DNA of 64,000 nt from Lentzea sp033794685 (GTDB lineage Bacteria > Actinomycetota > Actinomycetes > Mycobacteriales > Pseudonocardiaceae): NCBI GenBank assembly GCA_033794685.1, contig JARAYZ010000002.1; one strand, 5' to 3'. The translations under genes and the position numbers were made by a program. Every line of letters starts with the position of its first letter. Within the stretch, counting starts at the first letter, position 1. Below the pieces are notes generated by a model, which had not been told where the DNA came from, did no database searches, and saw nothing but the letters and a program-made list of their open reading frames with translations. Positions 15,687 through 24,836 of this stretch are shown piece after piece.

Positions 15687-16520
15687 ATGAGGAGAATTTC
15701 CTTGTTGTCATTGGCCGTCTGCGCGCTGCTCGGCGCCCAGACGGCGCCCGCGGCCCAGGCCGCGACGCTCACGAACACCTTCGAACGGCCTGCCGGTGGG
15801 AGCGCGTACACCAGGGCGGAGTGGGCGAAGGACGGGTTCGCGTCCACGTTCGACGTGGGCATGGGCACCCGGACGATGATCGACACCTCGGTCCGGCGTT
15901 CCGGAGCGAAGTCACTGCGGTTGTTCTACCCGGCGGGCAGGATCAGTCCGGAGAACTCCGGCGCGTCGGCCGACCTGGCCGTGCCCAAGGCCCGGGAGTA
16001 CTGGCTGCGGCAGTACGTGCGGTTCTCCCCCGACTTCAGCTGGGGCGGCACGGAGTTCGGTGGCAAGATCGGCCTCGGGCTCGCGGGCGGCAAGCGCTGC
16101 TCGGGCGGAATCGCCTGCGACGGCTACAACGGCTTCACGGTGCGGTTCGCGTGGGGCCGTGACGGCAAGGCGATCCTGTACTTCTACCACATGGGCAAGT
16201 CGGGCCAGTACGGCGACTCGTTCCAGCTCAGCCCCGGTGGGCTGTACAGCTACCCGCGTGGCCAGTGGATCGAGCTGAAGATGCGGGTCAGGGTCAACAC
16301 GGTCAGCGGCAGCACCGCCAACGCCAACGGCGAGGTGCAGGCGTGGGTGAACGGCACTCCGGCGGGCACCCGCACGGGGCTGCGGTTCGTCCGCAACGCC
16401 GACCAGATCAACTTCGCCTACTTCTCGTCGTTCTTCGGCGGTGCGACGCAGTCGTTCGCACCGACGCGCAACTCGTACATCTGGTACGACGACGTGCGCG
16501 TCTCCACCTCCCCCATCTAG
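15687..16520 (+). CDS. Secreted polysaccharide lyase family 14-type protein (first paralogue)
   Basis: 277 residues with a Sec signal peptide (residues 1-25, cleavage near AQA). GAGGAG precedes ATG 15687. The mature protein is a single beta-jelly roll with the PL14 pattern: REYWLRQYVRFSPDFSWGG, GGKIGLGLAGG, a Cys pair in RCSGGIACDGYNGFTVRF, then YFYHMGKSGQYGDS and the closing YIWYDDVRV. PL14 enzymes cleave alginate or glucuronan by beta-elimination outside the cell. A close paralogue is encoded at 21289-22131, flanking the heparinase-type gene. Regulatory motifs upstream tie it to the locus regulon. The family call is from recognised pattern; the natural polymer is not known. Confidence 0.75.
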   Translation: MRRISLLSLAVCALLGAQTAPAAQAATLTNTFERPAGGSAYTRAEWAKDGFASTFDVGMGTRTMIDTSVRRSGAKSLRLFYPAGRISPENSGASADLAVPKAREYWLRQYVRFSPDFSWGGTEFGGKIGLGLAGGKRCSGGIACDGYNGFTVRFAWGRDGKAILYFYHMGKSGQYGDSFQLSPGGLYSYPRGQWIELKMRVRVNTVSGSTANANGEVQAWVNGTPAGTRTGLRFVRNADQINFAYFSSFFGGATQSFAPTRNSYIWYDDVRVSTSPI

Positions 16521-16522
16521 GA

Positions 16523-16565
16523 CACGACGAAGGGCCGGGGCACCTCGCCCCGGCCCTTCGTCGTG
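16523..16565. terminator. Bidirectional intrinsic terminator
   Basis: A perfect 18-bp stem, CACGACGAAGGGCCGGGG (16523-16540) with its complement at 16548-16565, around the loop CACCTCG. It begins 3 nt after the first PL14 gene and ends 8 nt before the convergent heparinase-type gene, so it should stop both. There is no U-tract, which is usual in high-GC actinobacteria. Confidence 0.9.
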
Positions 16566-16572
16566 CACTGGA

Positions 16573-19500
16573 CTATCCGACCGTGACCGTCACCTTCAGC
16601 AGATCGCCGTGCCGGGTGACCGAGCTGACCGGCTGGTTGTTCAGCTCGACGGAGCGGACACCGGGGGCGTGCACGGTGATCGTCACCTGACCCCGGTCCG
16701 CCGTGCGCCCGACCGCGAGCCGCAGAGTGCTCCCGTCGAACACCGCGGAGGCGTTCTCCAGCTTCTTCGACGACGAGAGCCACGTGCGCCCGTCGACCTC
16801 GACCGACTGCCTGCCGAGCACGTCGATGCTCAGCGGCTTGTCGCCTGCCCTGCGCACCAGCGCGTACCCGCCGTCGAACAGCACGTCGTCACGCCGATCA
16901 CCGGCCAGTTGCACGCGCACGTGCCCGTCCCGCACCTGCTGTGCGGACGCGATCGCACTCGGCGCCGCCGCGGACCTGGTCTCCAGCAACGTGGTGAACC
17001 GGGTGCTCATGGCGTCTCGCCTGGCCAACACGAACGGGATCTGCTTGCCGTCCGTGGCGAGCCCGGGCCCGGTCGTCCGCAGCACGCGCGTGGACGAAGG
17101 CTCGAGCGCCCGCATCGACAGCACCGACTGCGGCGTCTTCCACTCCGCCTGCCAGGCGCCGGCCGACGCGGTCCCCTCCGCCACGAACCGCAGTTCGTCG
17201 TAGCCGAAGTCCTTGTCGTTCGGGTCGAGCACGCAGGTGCCGCAGGCCGGCGGTGTCATCGCCGGGCCGGAGACCGTCAGGTCACCGACGCCGTGCCACG
17301 ACTGGTCGAACCGGTGCGCCGACGTGCCGCGGGCGTCGAAGACGTCCACTGTGTACTCGTCGGTCATCAGCTCGACGCGTCGCAGCGACACGTCCGGGAT
17401 CGCCGCGTACGGCTTGTCCGCGCGCGCGTCGACCACCTTGAGCCTCGGTGTGGTGCCGAAGAACTCCAGTGCACCGCGGATGTTGCGGTCCTGGCTCTTG
17501 CCGTCGACCACGACCGTGTTGTGCGACACCGTCTCGCGGTACCAGTTGTTGGTCAGGTCCGCGTTGTCGACACCGTAGATCTGGCCCAGGTCGGTGGACT
17601 GCAGTGCTCCCCCGCCGACGACGTCGAGGTGCAGCTTGTCCGCGTGGCCGTGGGTGCCGCCCGCGACGCCGTGGTCGAGCCGCAGTGCGTTGGCCTGGAA
17701 CGGGTCCACCGCACCGGAGAAGCCCAGCCGCACGTCGTCGAACAACGCGACGCCTGCCGCGTTCTCCACCACCAGCGAGATCCTGGCGGCGATGGCGTCC
17801 TTCGGCACGTCCGCGCCGAGGGTGCGGGAACGCCAGCCCAGCAGGTCGTGGAACGAGGTCACGACCGGCTGCGAGACACCGGACGGCGTCACGAACGACA
17901 GCTCGATGCGCGCGCCACCGTTCTCCCGCAACGGAACCAGCGGCGTGAAGGTCCGCGCGTCGAGCTTCACCGACGTCACGTTGCCGCCGGTCACCGGGAC
18001 GTCGGTCGTCCAGGCGCCGCGGTTCAGCCCGGCCGTGATCTTGGCCGACGACGAGCCGCGGTGCGCGAGCGGGGACAGTTCCGCCGCTCCCTGCCCGGTC
18101 CAGCCGCGGGCCGAGTCCTCGAACCCTCCGGTGCCGAGCAGGTCGTCGGCGAACAGGTCGACGTCGTCGACCGTCACGTCACCCTTCACGGTGAGCTTCA
18201 CCGAGCGCGCCAGCGGTGGCACGTCGAGCCCGGTCTCCCGTGCCGACCACGAGTTCCCGGAGATGGGCAGCGATCCGCGGCCGACCTCCCAGCGGTCGTG
18301 GAGGAAGACCGCCTCGATGCTGCCCTTGCCCTTCGCCATCGCCTGCAGCGTCAGGTGCGCGAGCCGGGTGCCGTCGAGCGGGAACGTCTGCGAGGCGGCG
18401 CCGGTCAGCCTGCGGTCGGCCCACTTGCCGCCGTCGAGCTGCCAGAACGCGGGCTTGCCGGCGTCGGCGAGCGACGCGTCCTCGAAGCCGGGGTTCGGCA
18501 CGAGGTTCGGCGCGTCCGACGAGCGCAGCACCGTCTCGCCGAGCCCGCCGAACGTCGCGCTGGGCTGCCGCGGGCCGCTCAGGCTCGGCAGCGAGTCCAC
18601 GCCGAAGCGCAGCGCCCACCGGTCCGAACGTGGACGGCCGAGGTTGGTGTAGGCGTAGTTCAGGCCCGTCGCGAAGTCACGTTCGCCGTACTCGGCGTAG
18701 GCCCACTCGGCGATCGCCGCGAAGCTCGGCCCGAAGCGACGGCCCCACGTGCCACCGTCACCGGCCGCCGGAATCGTCAGATCCGGGTGCAGGTACGGCA
18801 ACAACGTCGTGTGCATCGAGCGGAAGCGTTCGTCGACCGTGTAGTCGCGTTCGCCCAGGTTCCGCGCGGAGACCGCCAGGGAAGTCAACGCCTGCAACGC
18901 GTACACGTGGTAGCTCGCGGCGCCCTCCCACCACCAGCCGTCGGACAGGCGGGCCTTGTTCAGCAGGAACTCGGTGCCCATCTCGGGGTCGTCCAGTGCC
19001 CACCTGCGGAGGCCCTCGTCCCCGATGGCGGACCCGACGCCGTGGACCGCGGCGACCGTCCAGGCCTGGAAGTTCGACGTCACCGTCGGATAGGACTGCA
19101 CGAGCCCGGCCAGCGGCTTGAGCAGGTTCAGCGCGATGTCCACGCGATCGGACTCGGGCAGCGTGTCGCGAATCAGGTCGTACCCGTCGATCAGGCCGAT
19201 CGCGGCGACGGCCTCGTCCAGCGACTGGTAGTGCACCCGGCCGTAGATCACGTTCAGCGGCACGGACAGGAAGCGCTCGGCGTAGTAGGCGAGGATGTCC
19301 CGTGCCTTGGTGGCATAGCGCTGATCGCCCGTCACGCGGAAGGCGAGGCCGAGGTCGGCGGCGGCCTGGGCCGCGTTGTTGTGCCAGATCTCGATCCACG
19401 CGGCGTCGAGCAGGTCACCGGTGTAGGACTTGCCGTCGATCGGGCAGCGGTGCAGCTTCGGCAAGGTGTAGTTGAACTCCAACGACGTGTTCGTGCCGGG

Positions 19501-21030
19501 GCACTTGAAGTTGCCGCTCCAGCCGCCGTGGTTCACCGGCTGGTCGAGCGGCCGCGCGAGCCACGCGTCCGCCTCCGCCTTCACGACGGAGTCGAACGCC
19601 TTGCGCGCCCAGTCCTGCCCGGCGATCCGCTGCTTGAGCGCGTCGAGCTGTGCGGGCGTGCTGTAGACCCGTGGCGCGCCGCCGGGAGAGGTCGCCTGCT
19701 CGGCCTTGAAGCTCGCCTGCTGCACCAGGGTCACGTCACCTGCGGGCGTCGCGGTCAGCACACCGGACGATCCCGCGGGCAACGACACCGAGACGATCGT
19801 CGACTCCCCCGGTTGCAACACCGGGGTCGCGGCGGGCGTCACCGAGCCGGGGCCGTCCACGGCGAGCTGCAGCGAGTCGGCGACGGAGCGGCGGTTCGTG
19901 ACGGTGGTCTGGAACTTCGCCTGGCCACCGGCGGCCGCGCTCTTGGTCTGCGCGTCCGGCGAGATCCACGGCGACTCGGGCGTCACGCGGACGTCGTCGA
20001 CCCACGCGGTGCCGGTGGCGTTCTGGATCGCCGGGATGATCTGGAGCCTCGTCATCAGCGGCGGCACGCGGAACGTGCCGGAGATCGTGGTCCAGTCACG
20101 GGAGCCGGTCAGCACACCGTTGATGAGGCCGGACGGCGAGTAGACGCTCTGGCCGTTCGCGTCGGTGTAGAGGAACCCGACGGTGACCCGCAGGCCACCG
20201 GGGAAGTCGGTGTAGTCGGCGGTCTCGACCTTGTCGAGCTTGACCTTCGCGGAGACCTGCACGACGGGCCAGGTCTTCTGGTCGAGCGGAACGGTGACGA
20301 ACCCGCCGATCTTCTGCGTCGGCGAGGCGTCGATGCGCAACGACCTGGTGCCGTGGGAGGCGGTCGTGGTGTCGACCTTGTAGGTTGCGCTGAGGTACGG
20401 CGTGCACCAGGCGGGTGCCGGACAGGCCTCAGTGGACGGTGTGGTGAGCTCGAAGCTGGGGTTGTTGACCAGGTTCACCCACGACTCGGCCCTGACCTTC
20501 AGGTCGTCGAACCGCGCGGTGCCCTTGGCCCGGTCCAGCGCGATCGACAGGAACGCCGAGACCGTGCCCGCCGGAACGGTGTGCACGTCGGCGCGATCGG
20601 TCCAGTCCTGCGTGCCGGTGAGGTTGACGCCCTTCCAGGTGCGCTTGCCGGTGGCGTCGACGAACGCGATGGAGATCTTCGCGGCGTTGTCGGCGGTCGC
20701 GCCCTGCACGACGTCGTCCAGCTGCACGCGCCCGGACACCTTGACGGAGCTGATCCGCCGCACGTCGATCCCGAACGACGCCGAGGTCGCGCCCTCCCAG
20801 GCCGTGCCGGTGGCGGACGTGACGGCGAGCGCGGCGTTCTCGCGCCGGGCACCGGCCGAGAGCGTCCAGGACGTGGTGGCGTTCTCGAAGCCGCCGTTGC
20901 GCAGGAGCTCGTGCGCTACCGGCGTGTCCGGCGCCGGTGGTCCGGGTGCGGCCGAGGCGGTCGCGCTCGTGGCGACGGCCATGGCCGCCACGACGACGAA
21001 CGCCTGCAAAACCGCGACAGGTTTTCTCAT
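16573..21030 (-). CDS. Secreted heparinase II/III-family polysaccharide lyase with several carbohydrate-binding-like modules
   Basis: 1485 residues, GGAGG before ATG 21030, Sec signal peptide 1-28 (ATASA). Jelly-roll binding-like modules open with LLRNGGFENATTSW (residue 42) and NLVNNPSFEL (about 187), followed by a Fn3-like segment near 355-440. The alpha-toroid lyase domain starts near 455 (VYSTPAQLDALKQR) with catalytic-region SNFQAWT near 651. The heparinase II/III beta domain has GGTHGHADKLHLDV (about 1127) and WYRETVSHNTVVVDGKSQ (about 1167), holding the expected His and Tyr. Two further modules (GFEDAS near 845, GGFEDS near 968) are inserted between the toroid and beta domains, which is unusual. 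Members cleave heparin/heparan sulfate, alginate or related uronans. The motif GAATTCATTCC lies 18 nt upstream of the start. Confidence 0.85.
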   Translation of the reverse strand: MRKPVAVLQAFVVVAAMAVATSATASAAPGPPAPDTPVAHELLRNGGFENATTSWTLSAGARRENAALAVTSATGTAWEGATSASFGIDVRRISSVKVSGRVQLDDVVQGATADNAAKISIAFVDATGKRTWKGVNLTGTQDWTDRADVHTVPAGTVSAFLSIALDRAKGTARFDDLKVRAESWVNLVNNPSFELTTPSTEACPAPAWCTPYLSATYKVDTTTASHGTRSLRIDASPTQKIGGFVTVPLDQKTWPVVQVSAKVKLDKVETADYTDFPGGLRVTVGFLYTDANGQSVYSPSGLINGVLTGSRDWTTISGTFRVPPLMTRLQIIPAIQNATGTAWVDDVRVTPESPWISPDAQTKSAAAGGQAKFQTTVTNRRSVADSLQLAVDGPGSVTPAATPVLQPGESTIVSVSLPAGSSGVLTATPAGDVTLVQQASFKAEQATSPGGAPRVYSTPAQLDALKQRIAGQDWARKAFDSVVKAEADAWLARPLDQPVNHGGWSGNFKCPGTNTSLEFNYTLPKLHRCPIDGKSYTGDLLDAAWIEIWHNNAAQAAADLGLAFRVTGDQRYATKARDILAYYAERFLSVPLNVIYGRVHYQSLDEAVAAIGLIDGYDLIRDTLPESDRVDIALNLLKPLAGLVQSYPTVTSNFQAWTVAAVHGVGSAIGDEGLRRWALDDPEMGTEFLLNKARLSDGWWWEGAASYHVYALQALTSLAVSARNLGERDYTVDERFRSMHTTLLPYLHPDLTIPAAGDGGTWGRRFGPSFAAIAEWAYAEYGERDFATGLNYAYTNLGRPRSDRWALRFGVDSLPSLSGPRQPSATFGGLGETVLRSSDAPNLVPNPGFEDASLADAGKPAFWQLDGGKWADRRLTGAASQTFPLDGTRLAHLTLQAMAKGKGSIEAVFLHDRWEVGRGSLPISGNSWSARETGLDVPPLARSVKLTVKGDVTVDDVDLFADDLLGTGGFEDSARGWTGQGAAELSPLAHRGSSSAKITAGLNRGAWTTDVPVTGGNVTSVKLDARTFTPLVPLRENGGARIELSFVTPSGVSQPVVTSFHDLLGWRSRTLGADVPKDAIAARISLVVENAAGVALFDDVRLGFSGAVDPFQANALRLDHGVAGGTHGHADKLHLDVVGGGALQSTDLGQIYGVDNADLTNNWYRETVSHNTVVVDGKSQDRNIRGALEFFGTTPRLKVVDARADKPYAAIPDVSLRRVELMTDEYTVDVFDARGTSAHRFDQSWHGVGDLTVSGPAMTPPACGTCVLDPNDKDFGYDELRFVAEGTASAGAWQAEWKTPQSVLSMRALEPSSTRVLRTTGPGLATDGKQIPFVLARRDAMSTRFTTLLETRSAAAPSAIASAQQVRDGHVRVQLAGDRRDDVLFDGGYALVRRAGDKPLSIDVLGRQSVEVDGRTWLSSSKKLENASAVFDGSTLRLAVGRTADRGQVTITVHAPGVRSVELNNQPVSSVTRHGDLLKVTVTVG

Positions 21031-21047
21031 CGGGTTCCTCCAGACAA

Positions 21048-21075
21048 GAATTCATTCCGGCTGAGAGAAGGAATG
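21048..21075. promoter_or_regulatory. ATTCATTCC/GGAATG inverted operator before the heparinase-type gene
   Basis: GAATTCATTCC at 21048-21058 and GGAATG at 21070-21075 form an imperfect inverted repeat with an 11-nt spacer. It lies 18-45 nt upstream of the heparinase start codon on the minus strand. Confidence 0.6.
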
Positions 21076-21226
21076 CAACGGCCCCCGCACGTTGCCGGAA
21101 TCCTGCGACATCACGGATGCCCAGTCAATGCCCGGTTTTCGCCCGACAGTCCACACTGGAATGTTTGTGGAATGACCTCGCGAACCGTTGACCCACCGCT
21201 CGCGACGTGGCGATACTGCGTCAGGT

Positions 21227-21244
21227 AAGTGGTGCAGACCACTT
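21227..21244. promoter_or_regulatory. Palindrome upstream of second PL14 gene
   Basis: AAGTGGT-GCAG-ACCACTT: 7-bp perfect arms with a 4-nt centre, 45 nt before ATG 21289. The TGGT/ACCA core is typical of FadR-type GntR operators, but the regulator is not identified. Nearby, GGAATG occurs twice 11 bp apart (21158, 21169), a possible weak form of the locus motif. Confidence 0.5.
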
Positions 21245-21288
21245 CATCCTCCCGTCCGCCCGCGGGTCCGACCAAGCGGAGGAAGTGC

Positions 21289-22131
21289 ATGCGAACAAAG
21301 AGGTTGCTCGTACTCTCCAGCTGCGCGGCGATAATCGCCTCGACCATTGCCGCGCCGCCGGCGATGGCGGCCGCGCTGAACAACTACTTCGAGACACCGG
21401 CCGCCGGTGCGCCCTACACGCTCGCGAAGTGGGCGGCCGACGGCTGGAACGCGCCCTGGCACCAGGGCCTCGACAGCCGGACGTACATCGACTCCAGCGT
21501 GAAGCGCAGCGGCAGCAAGTCGTTGCGGGTCACCTATCCGGCGGGCCAGTACGGCCCGGGCCCGTCCGGCGCGCAGGCACCGTTCGCGATCCCGCGCGCC
21601 CAGCAGTACTACGTGGCGCAGTGGGTGCGCTTCAGCTCGGACTTCAGCTGGGGCAACACGAACTTCGCCGGCAAGGTCGGCGTCGGGCTCGGAGCGGGCG
21701 CCTCCTGCTCCGGCGGTCAGGCCTGCGACGGCTACAACGGCTTCACGTCGCGGTTCATCTGGCGCAGCGGCGGCAAGGCCGCGATCTACTACTACAGCAT
21801 GGACCACGCCAGCCAGTACGGCGACTACCGGGACCTCTCGCTCGACGGCAAGCCGGTCTACTACCCGCCGGGCCAATGGGTCGAGATCGTGCAGCGGGTC
21901 AAGGTGAACACCGTGACGAACGGCAACGCCAACCCGGACGGCGAGATCCAGGTGTGGTTCAACGGCCGGTCGGCCGCGCTCATCACCGGGCTGAAGTTCG
22001 TGCGCAACGGCGACCTGATCGACCGCGCGTACCTGTCGTCGTTCGCCGGTGGCGGTGACGCGTCGTTCGCGCCCACCAGGACCGGCTACATCTGGTACGA
22101 CGACCTGCGCGTGAACACCAGCCCCATCTAG
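21289..22131 (+). CDS. Secreted polysaccharide lyase family 14-type protein (second paralogue)
   Basis: 280 residues. Start ATG 21289 has GGAGGAAG at 3-10 nt and yields a good signal peptide (MRTKRLLVLSSCAAIIAST, cleavage after AMAA). The frame extends 20 codons upstream, but that part has no signal-peptide character. The mature domain parallels the first paralogue: QYYVAQWVRFSSDFSWGN, GKVGVGLGAG, SCSGGQACDGYNGF, YYSMDHASQYGDY and YIWYDDLRV. By eye the two share about half their residues, suggesting duplication around the heparinase-type gene with divergence in substrate or mode. It ends 1 nt before the convergent alcohol dehydrogenase gene, with no terminator visible. Confidence 0.75.
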   Translation: MRTKRLLVLSSCAAIIASTIAAPPAMAAALNNYFETPAAGAPYTLAKWAADGWNAPWHQGLDSRTYIDSSVKRSGSKSLRVTYPAGQYGPGPSGAQAPFAIPRAQQYYVAQWVRFSSDFSWGNTNFAGKVGVGLGAGASCSGGQACDGYNGFTSRFIWRSGGKAAIYYYSMDHASQYGDYRDLSLDGKPVYYPPGQWVEIVQRVKVNTVTNGNANPDGEIQVWFNGRSAALITGLKFVRNGDLIDRAYLSSFAGGGDASFAPTRTGYIWYDDLRVNTSPI

Positions 22132-22132
22132 C

Positions 22133-23134
22133 TCAACCATGGGTCACCAGCGGTTTCTCCGGCAGCAGCGCCAGGGTCTCCGGCAGCGAGTCGAACGTCA
22201 GGTGATCGCTGAACACCGGCAGGGGGTCGACCGCTCCCCCGGCCACGAGGTCGAGCACGGCGGGCAGGTGCGGCGTGATGTCGGGCCTGCCCGTCGTGAA
22301 CGTGACCGCGTTCATGTACATCGGCCCGGTGGGCACCGTCACTCCGGCGAAGTAGATGCCGGCGCTGTGACAGTGCCCACCGGGTTCGGTCGCCTTCAAC
22401 GCCGCCGTGAGCCCGTCCGGGTGCCCGGAGGCGTCGTAGGTCAGCGGGAACTCCCGCCGGTCCAGGTCACCCACCGTTGCGACCGCCTGCGCGCCATACC
22501 CCTCAGCAATGGCGCGACGACGGTCGCTGGTGTCGACGTAGGCGACCTGGGAGGCGCCCAGCGCGCGGGCGAACGCGCACGCGTACAACCCGATGCTGGT
22601 GCCACCGAACACGAGCAGCGGCGCACCGGGTGCGTGCGTCTGTCCCTTGAGGACGCTGCCGTACGCGTCCGTGAGGTTGTCCGAGGCCGACGCGAACGCC
22701 TCGGGCGCGACTCCGTGCGGCAGCCTGACCAGGTTCGCCGCCGCCCAGGGCACCCGCACCAGTTCGGAGAACAGTCCGCCCCACGCACCGCCGAGCGGCA
22801 GCCCGAACATGGCGTACCGAGGCACCGACAGACACCGCGAAGGCGCCCCGGACGAACAGGTCGCGCAGGTGCCGCACGAGATGTGCCACGGCACGACGAC
22901 GAGATCACCGGCGAGAAGCCCGGAACCTCCTGGGTCCACGACCTCGGCCACGCACTCGTGACCGAGTTGCAGCGGCGCCGGGAACGGCGTGCGTCCCGCG
23001 ATCACCGCCCGGTCGAGGTCGCAGGTGGTGGCGGCGACCGGGCGCACCACGGCGTCTCCGGGATCGACGACACGTGCGTCCGGGACGTCGCGCCACCGCA
23101 GTTCGCGATTTCCGGTGTACTCCAGCACCCTCAT
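22133..23134 (-). CDS. Zinc-dependent medium-chain alcohol dehydrogenase
   Basis: 333 residues. Catalytic-zinc ligands are Cys38 (TTCDLD) and His59-Glu60 (GHECVAEV); the structural-zinc lobe is CGTCATCSSGAPSRC. The NAD-binding Rossmann motif is GGTSIGLYACAFARALG. It oxidises a polyol or sugar alcohol/aldehyde and resembles glutathione-independent formaldehyde or L-idonate/threonine dehydrogenase relatives. Last gene of the minus-strand operon that runs from the regulator at 28241. Its ATG overlaps the permease stop by 4 nt. In this locus a role in converting the imported sugar or uronate is likely, but not provable. Confidence 0.85.
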   Translation of the reverse strand: MRVLEYTGNRELRWRDVPDARVVDPGDAVVRPVAATTCDLDRAVIAGRTPFPAPLQLGHECVAEVVDPGGSGLLAGDLVVVPWHISCGTCATCSSGAPSRCLSVPRYAMFGLPLGGAWGGLFSELVRVPWAAANLVRLPHGVAPEAFASASDNLTDAYGSVLKGQTHAPGAPLLVFGGTSIGLYACAFARALGASQVAYVDTSDRRRAIAEGYGAQAVATVGDLDRREFPLTYDASGHPDGLTAALKATEPGGHCHSAGIYFAGVTVPTGPMYMNAVTFTTGRPDITPHLPAVLDLVAGGAVDPLPVFSDHLTFDSLPETLALLPEKPLVTHG

Positions 23135-23958
23135 TTGACACTCCCCGCGGTGAGTCCGGACCGCCAGTACCGTTGCAACAGCAGGAACGCGAGCACGAGC
23201 GGCAGCAGGGCGAACAGCGACCCGACGACCATCAGCGGGTAGTAGTCGGGGTCGATGTTCGCGAGTGAGTTCCAGCTGTACAGGCCGAGGCTGACCGGGT
23301 AGAGGTTCTGGTCGGACAGCATCACCAGCGGCAGGAAGAAGTTGTTCCAGATGGACGTGAGCTGGAACAGGAAGATCGTCACGAAGCCCGGCGCGAGCAT
23401 CCGCAGTCCCACGAACGCGAAGCTGCGGATCTCCGTCGCGCCGTCCATCCGCGCGGCCTCCAGGACCTCGTTCGGCACGTAGGCGGCGGAGAACACCCGC
23501 GCCAGGTACACGCCGAACGGGTTGAACAGCACCGGGATGATCACCGACCAGACCGTGTTCGCCACCCCGGCCGCCGACACCATCAGGTACAGCGGCAACG
23601 CGAGCACCGCGGCCGGCACCATCACCGACACGAGCACCAGGGCGAAGAGCTGGTTCTTGCCGGCGAACGAGAACTTGTCGAACACGTACCCGGCGGCCGT
23701 GCTGATCAGCGCACCGACGGCCGCGCCGCCGACCGCGTACAGGATGCTGTTGAGGTACCAGCGGCCGTAGATGCCCTTGTCCTGGGTGAACAACGACTTC
23801 ACGTTGTCGGTGAAGGCGAAGTTGTCCCACGAGAAGAAGTCGGACGCGAACAGCGCCTCGGTGTTCACGGTGGACGCGAGCAGCAACCAGACCAGCGGCA
23901 GCAACGCGTAGAGCGCGCCGACGCCGATCACGACGTTCGCGGTGAGCCGTCCGGTCAT
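23131..23958 (-). CDS. Carbohydrate ABC transporter permease, MalG type
   Basis: 275 residues, six predicted membrane helices. The cytoplasmic EAA loop that docks the ATPase is EVLEAARMDGATEIRSF. The C-terminus LLQRYWRSGLTAGSVK is the typical end of MalG-type permeases. It pairs with the MalF-type permease (4-nt overlap) and the lipoprotein at 26110-24833. The operon has no ATPase, so a shared MsiK-like protein encoded elsewhere must power it. Confidence 0.9.
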   Translation of the reverse strand: MTGRLTANVVIGVGALYALLPLVWLLLASTVNTEALFASDFFSWDNFAFTDNVKSLFTQDKGIYGRWYLNSILYAVGGAAVGALISTAAGYVFDKFSFAGKNQLFALVLVSVMVPAAVLALPLYLMVSAAGVANTVWSVIIPVLFNPFGVYLARVFSAAYVPNEVLEAARMDGATEIRSFAFVGLRMLAPGFVTIFLFQLTSIWNNFFLPLVMLSDQNLYPVSLGLYSWNSLANIDPDYYPLMVVGSLFALLPLVLAFLLLQRYWRSGLTAGSVK

Positions 23959-24836
23959 GAGCGTCCCCCACGGGCAGCGCCGCGCGTCACGGCGAACGAG
24001 AGCAGACAGCACACGATCAGCAGCAGCACCGACGCCGCCGAGGCGAGGCTGTGGTTGTTGCGGGCGAACGCGGCGTCGTAGATGTACATGTTCGGGGTGA
24101 AGCGCGGGCCGATCAGCGGGGTGACCTTGCTGAGCAGCATGGGTTCGGTGAACAGCTGCAACGCGCCGATCACCGTGAAGATCAGCACGGTCACGATCGT
24201 GCCCCTGATCAGCGGCACCTTGATCGTCACGGCCGCGCGCACGGGCCCGGCGCCGTCGATCTCGGCCGCCTCCAGCACCTCCCGCGGCACGGCGCGCAGC
24301 GCGGCGAAGAAGATCACCGTGGTGTAGCCGAGACCGCTCCACAACGCGATGTTGACCAGCGAGGGCACGACCATCTCGAGCCCGAGGAAGTTCACCTCCA
24401 GGTCGAGGCCCTTCATCAGGTCGATCACCGGCGAGATGCCCGGCGTGTAGAGGTAGAGCCACAGGACGGTGGCGATGATGCCCGGCACCGCGTGCGGCAC
24501 GAACAGGATCGTCTGGCTGAGCTGCCGCAGCCGCACCACGCCGGAGTCGAAGAGCAACGCCAGGGACAGCGCGCCGACGATCACGAGCGGGATGAACACG
24601 GCCGAGTACAGCAGGGTGATGCCGACGCCCTGCAGGAAGCTCGGGTCGGTCAGCACGACGCCGTAGTTGCGCACGCCGACGAACGCGGTCTGCCCGTTGC
24701 CGAACCCGAGGCCGGTGTGCGAGCGGGCGAAGAAGCTCAGGTAGATCGCGTACAGCGTCGGCGCGAGGAACACGACGGCGAGCAGCGCGACGAACGGGCC
24801 GAGCAGGAGGCCGATGGCGGAGCGTTGCCTGATCAC
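23955..24836 (-). CDS. Carbohydrate ABC transporter permease, MalF type
   Basis: 293 residues from GTG 24836, which overlaps the stop of the binding-protein gene (GTGA). Six membrane helices, with FVPHAVPGIIATVLW and the EAA loop EVLEAAEIDGAGPVRA. It forms the membrane channel with the MalG-type partner. Further in-frame codons exist upstream but run antisense-like through the end of the binding-protein gene and were rejected. Confidence 0.9.
   Translation of the reverse strand: MIRQRSAIGLLLGPFVALLAVVFLAPTLYAIYLSFFARSHTGLGFGNGQTAFVGVRNYGVVLTDPSFLQGVGITLLYSAVFIPLVIVGALSLALLFDSGVVRLRQLSQTILFVPHAVPGIIATVLWLYLYTPGISPVIDLMKGLDLEVNFLGLEMVVPSLVNIALWSGLGYTTVIFFAALRAVPREVLEAAEIDGAGPVRAAVTIKVPLIRGTIVTVLIFTVIGALQLFTEPMLLSKVTPLIGPRFTPNMYIYDAAFARNNHSLASAASVLLLIVCCLLSFAVTRGAARGGRS

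Noticed and set aside
16441..21228. 1595-residue open frame antisense to the heparinase-type gene
   Set aside because: Long antisense frames are expected at this GC content. The translation has Arg/Val/Gly/His bias and no recognisable motif, while the minus strand has clear domains.
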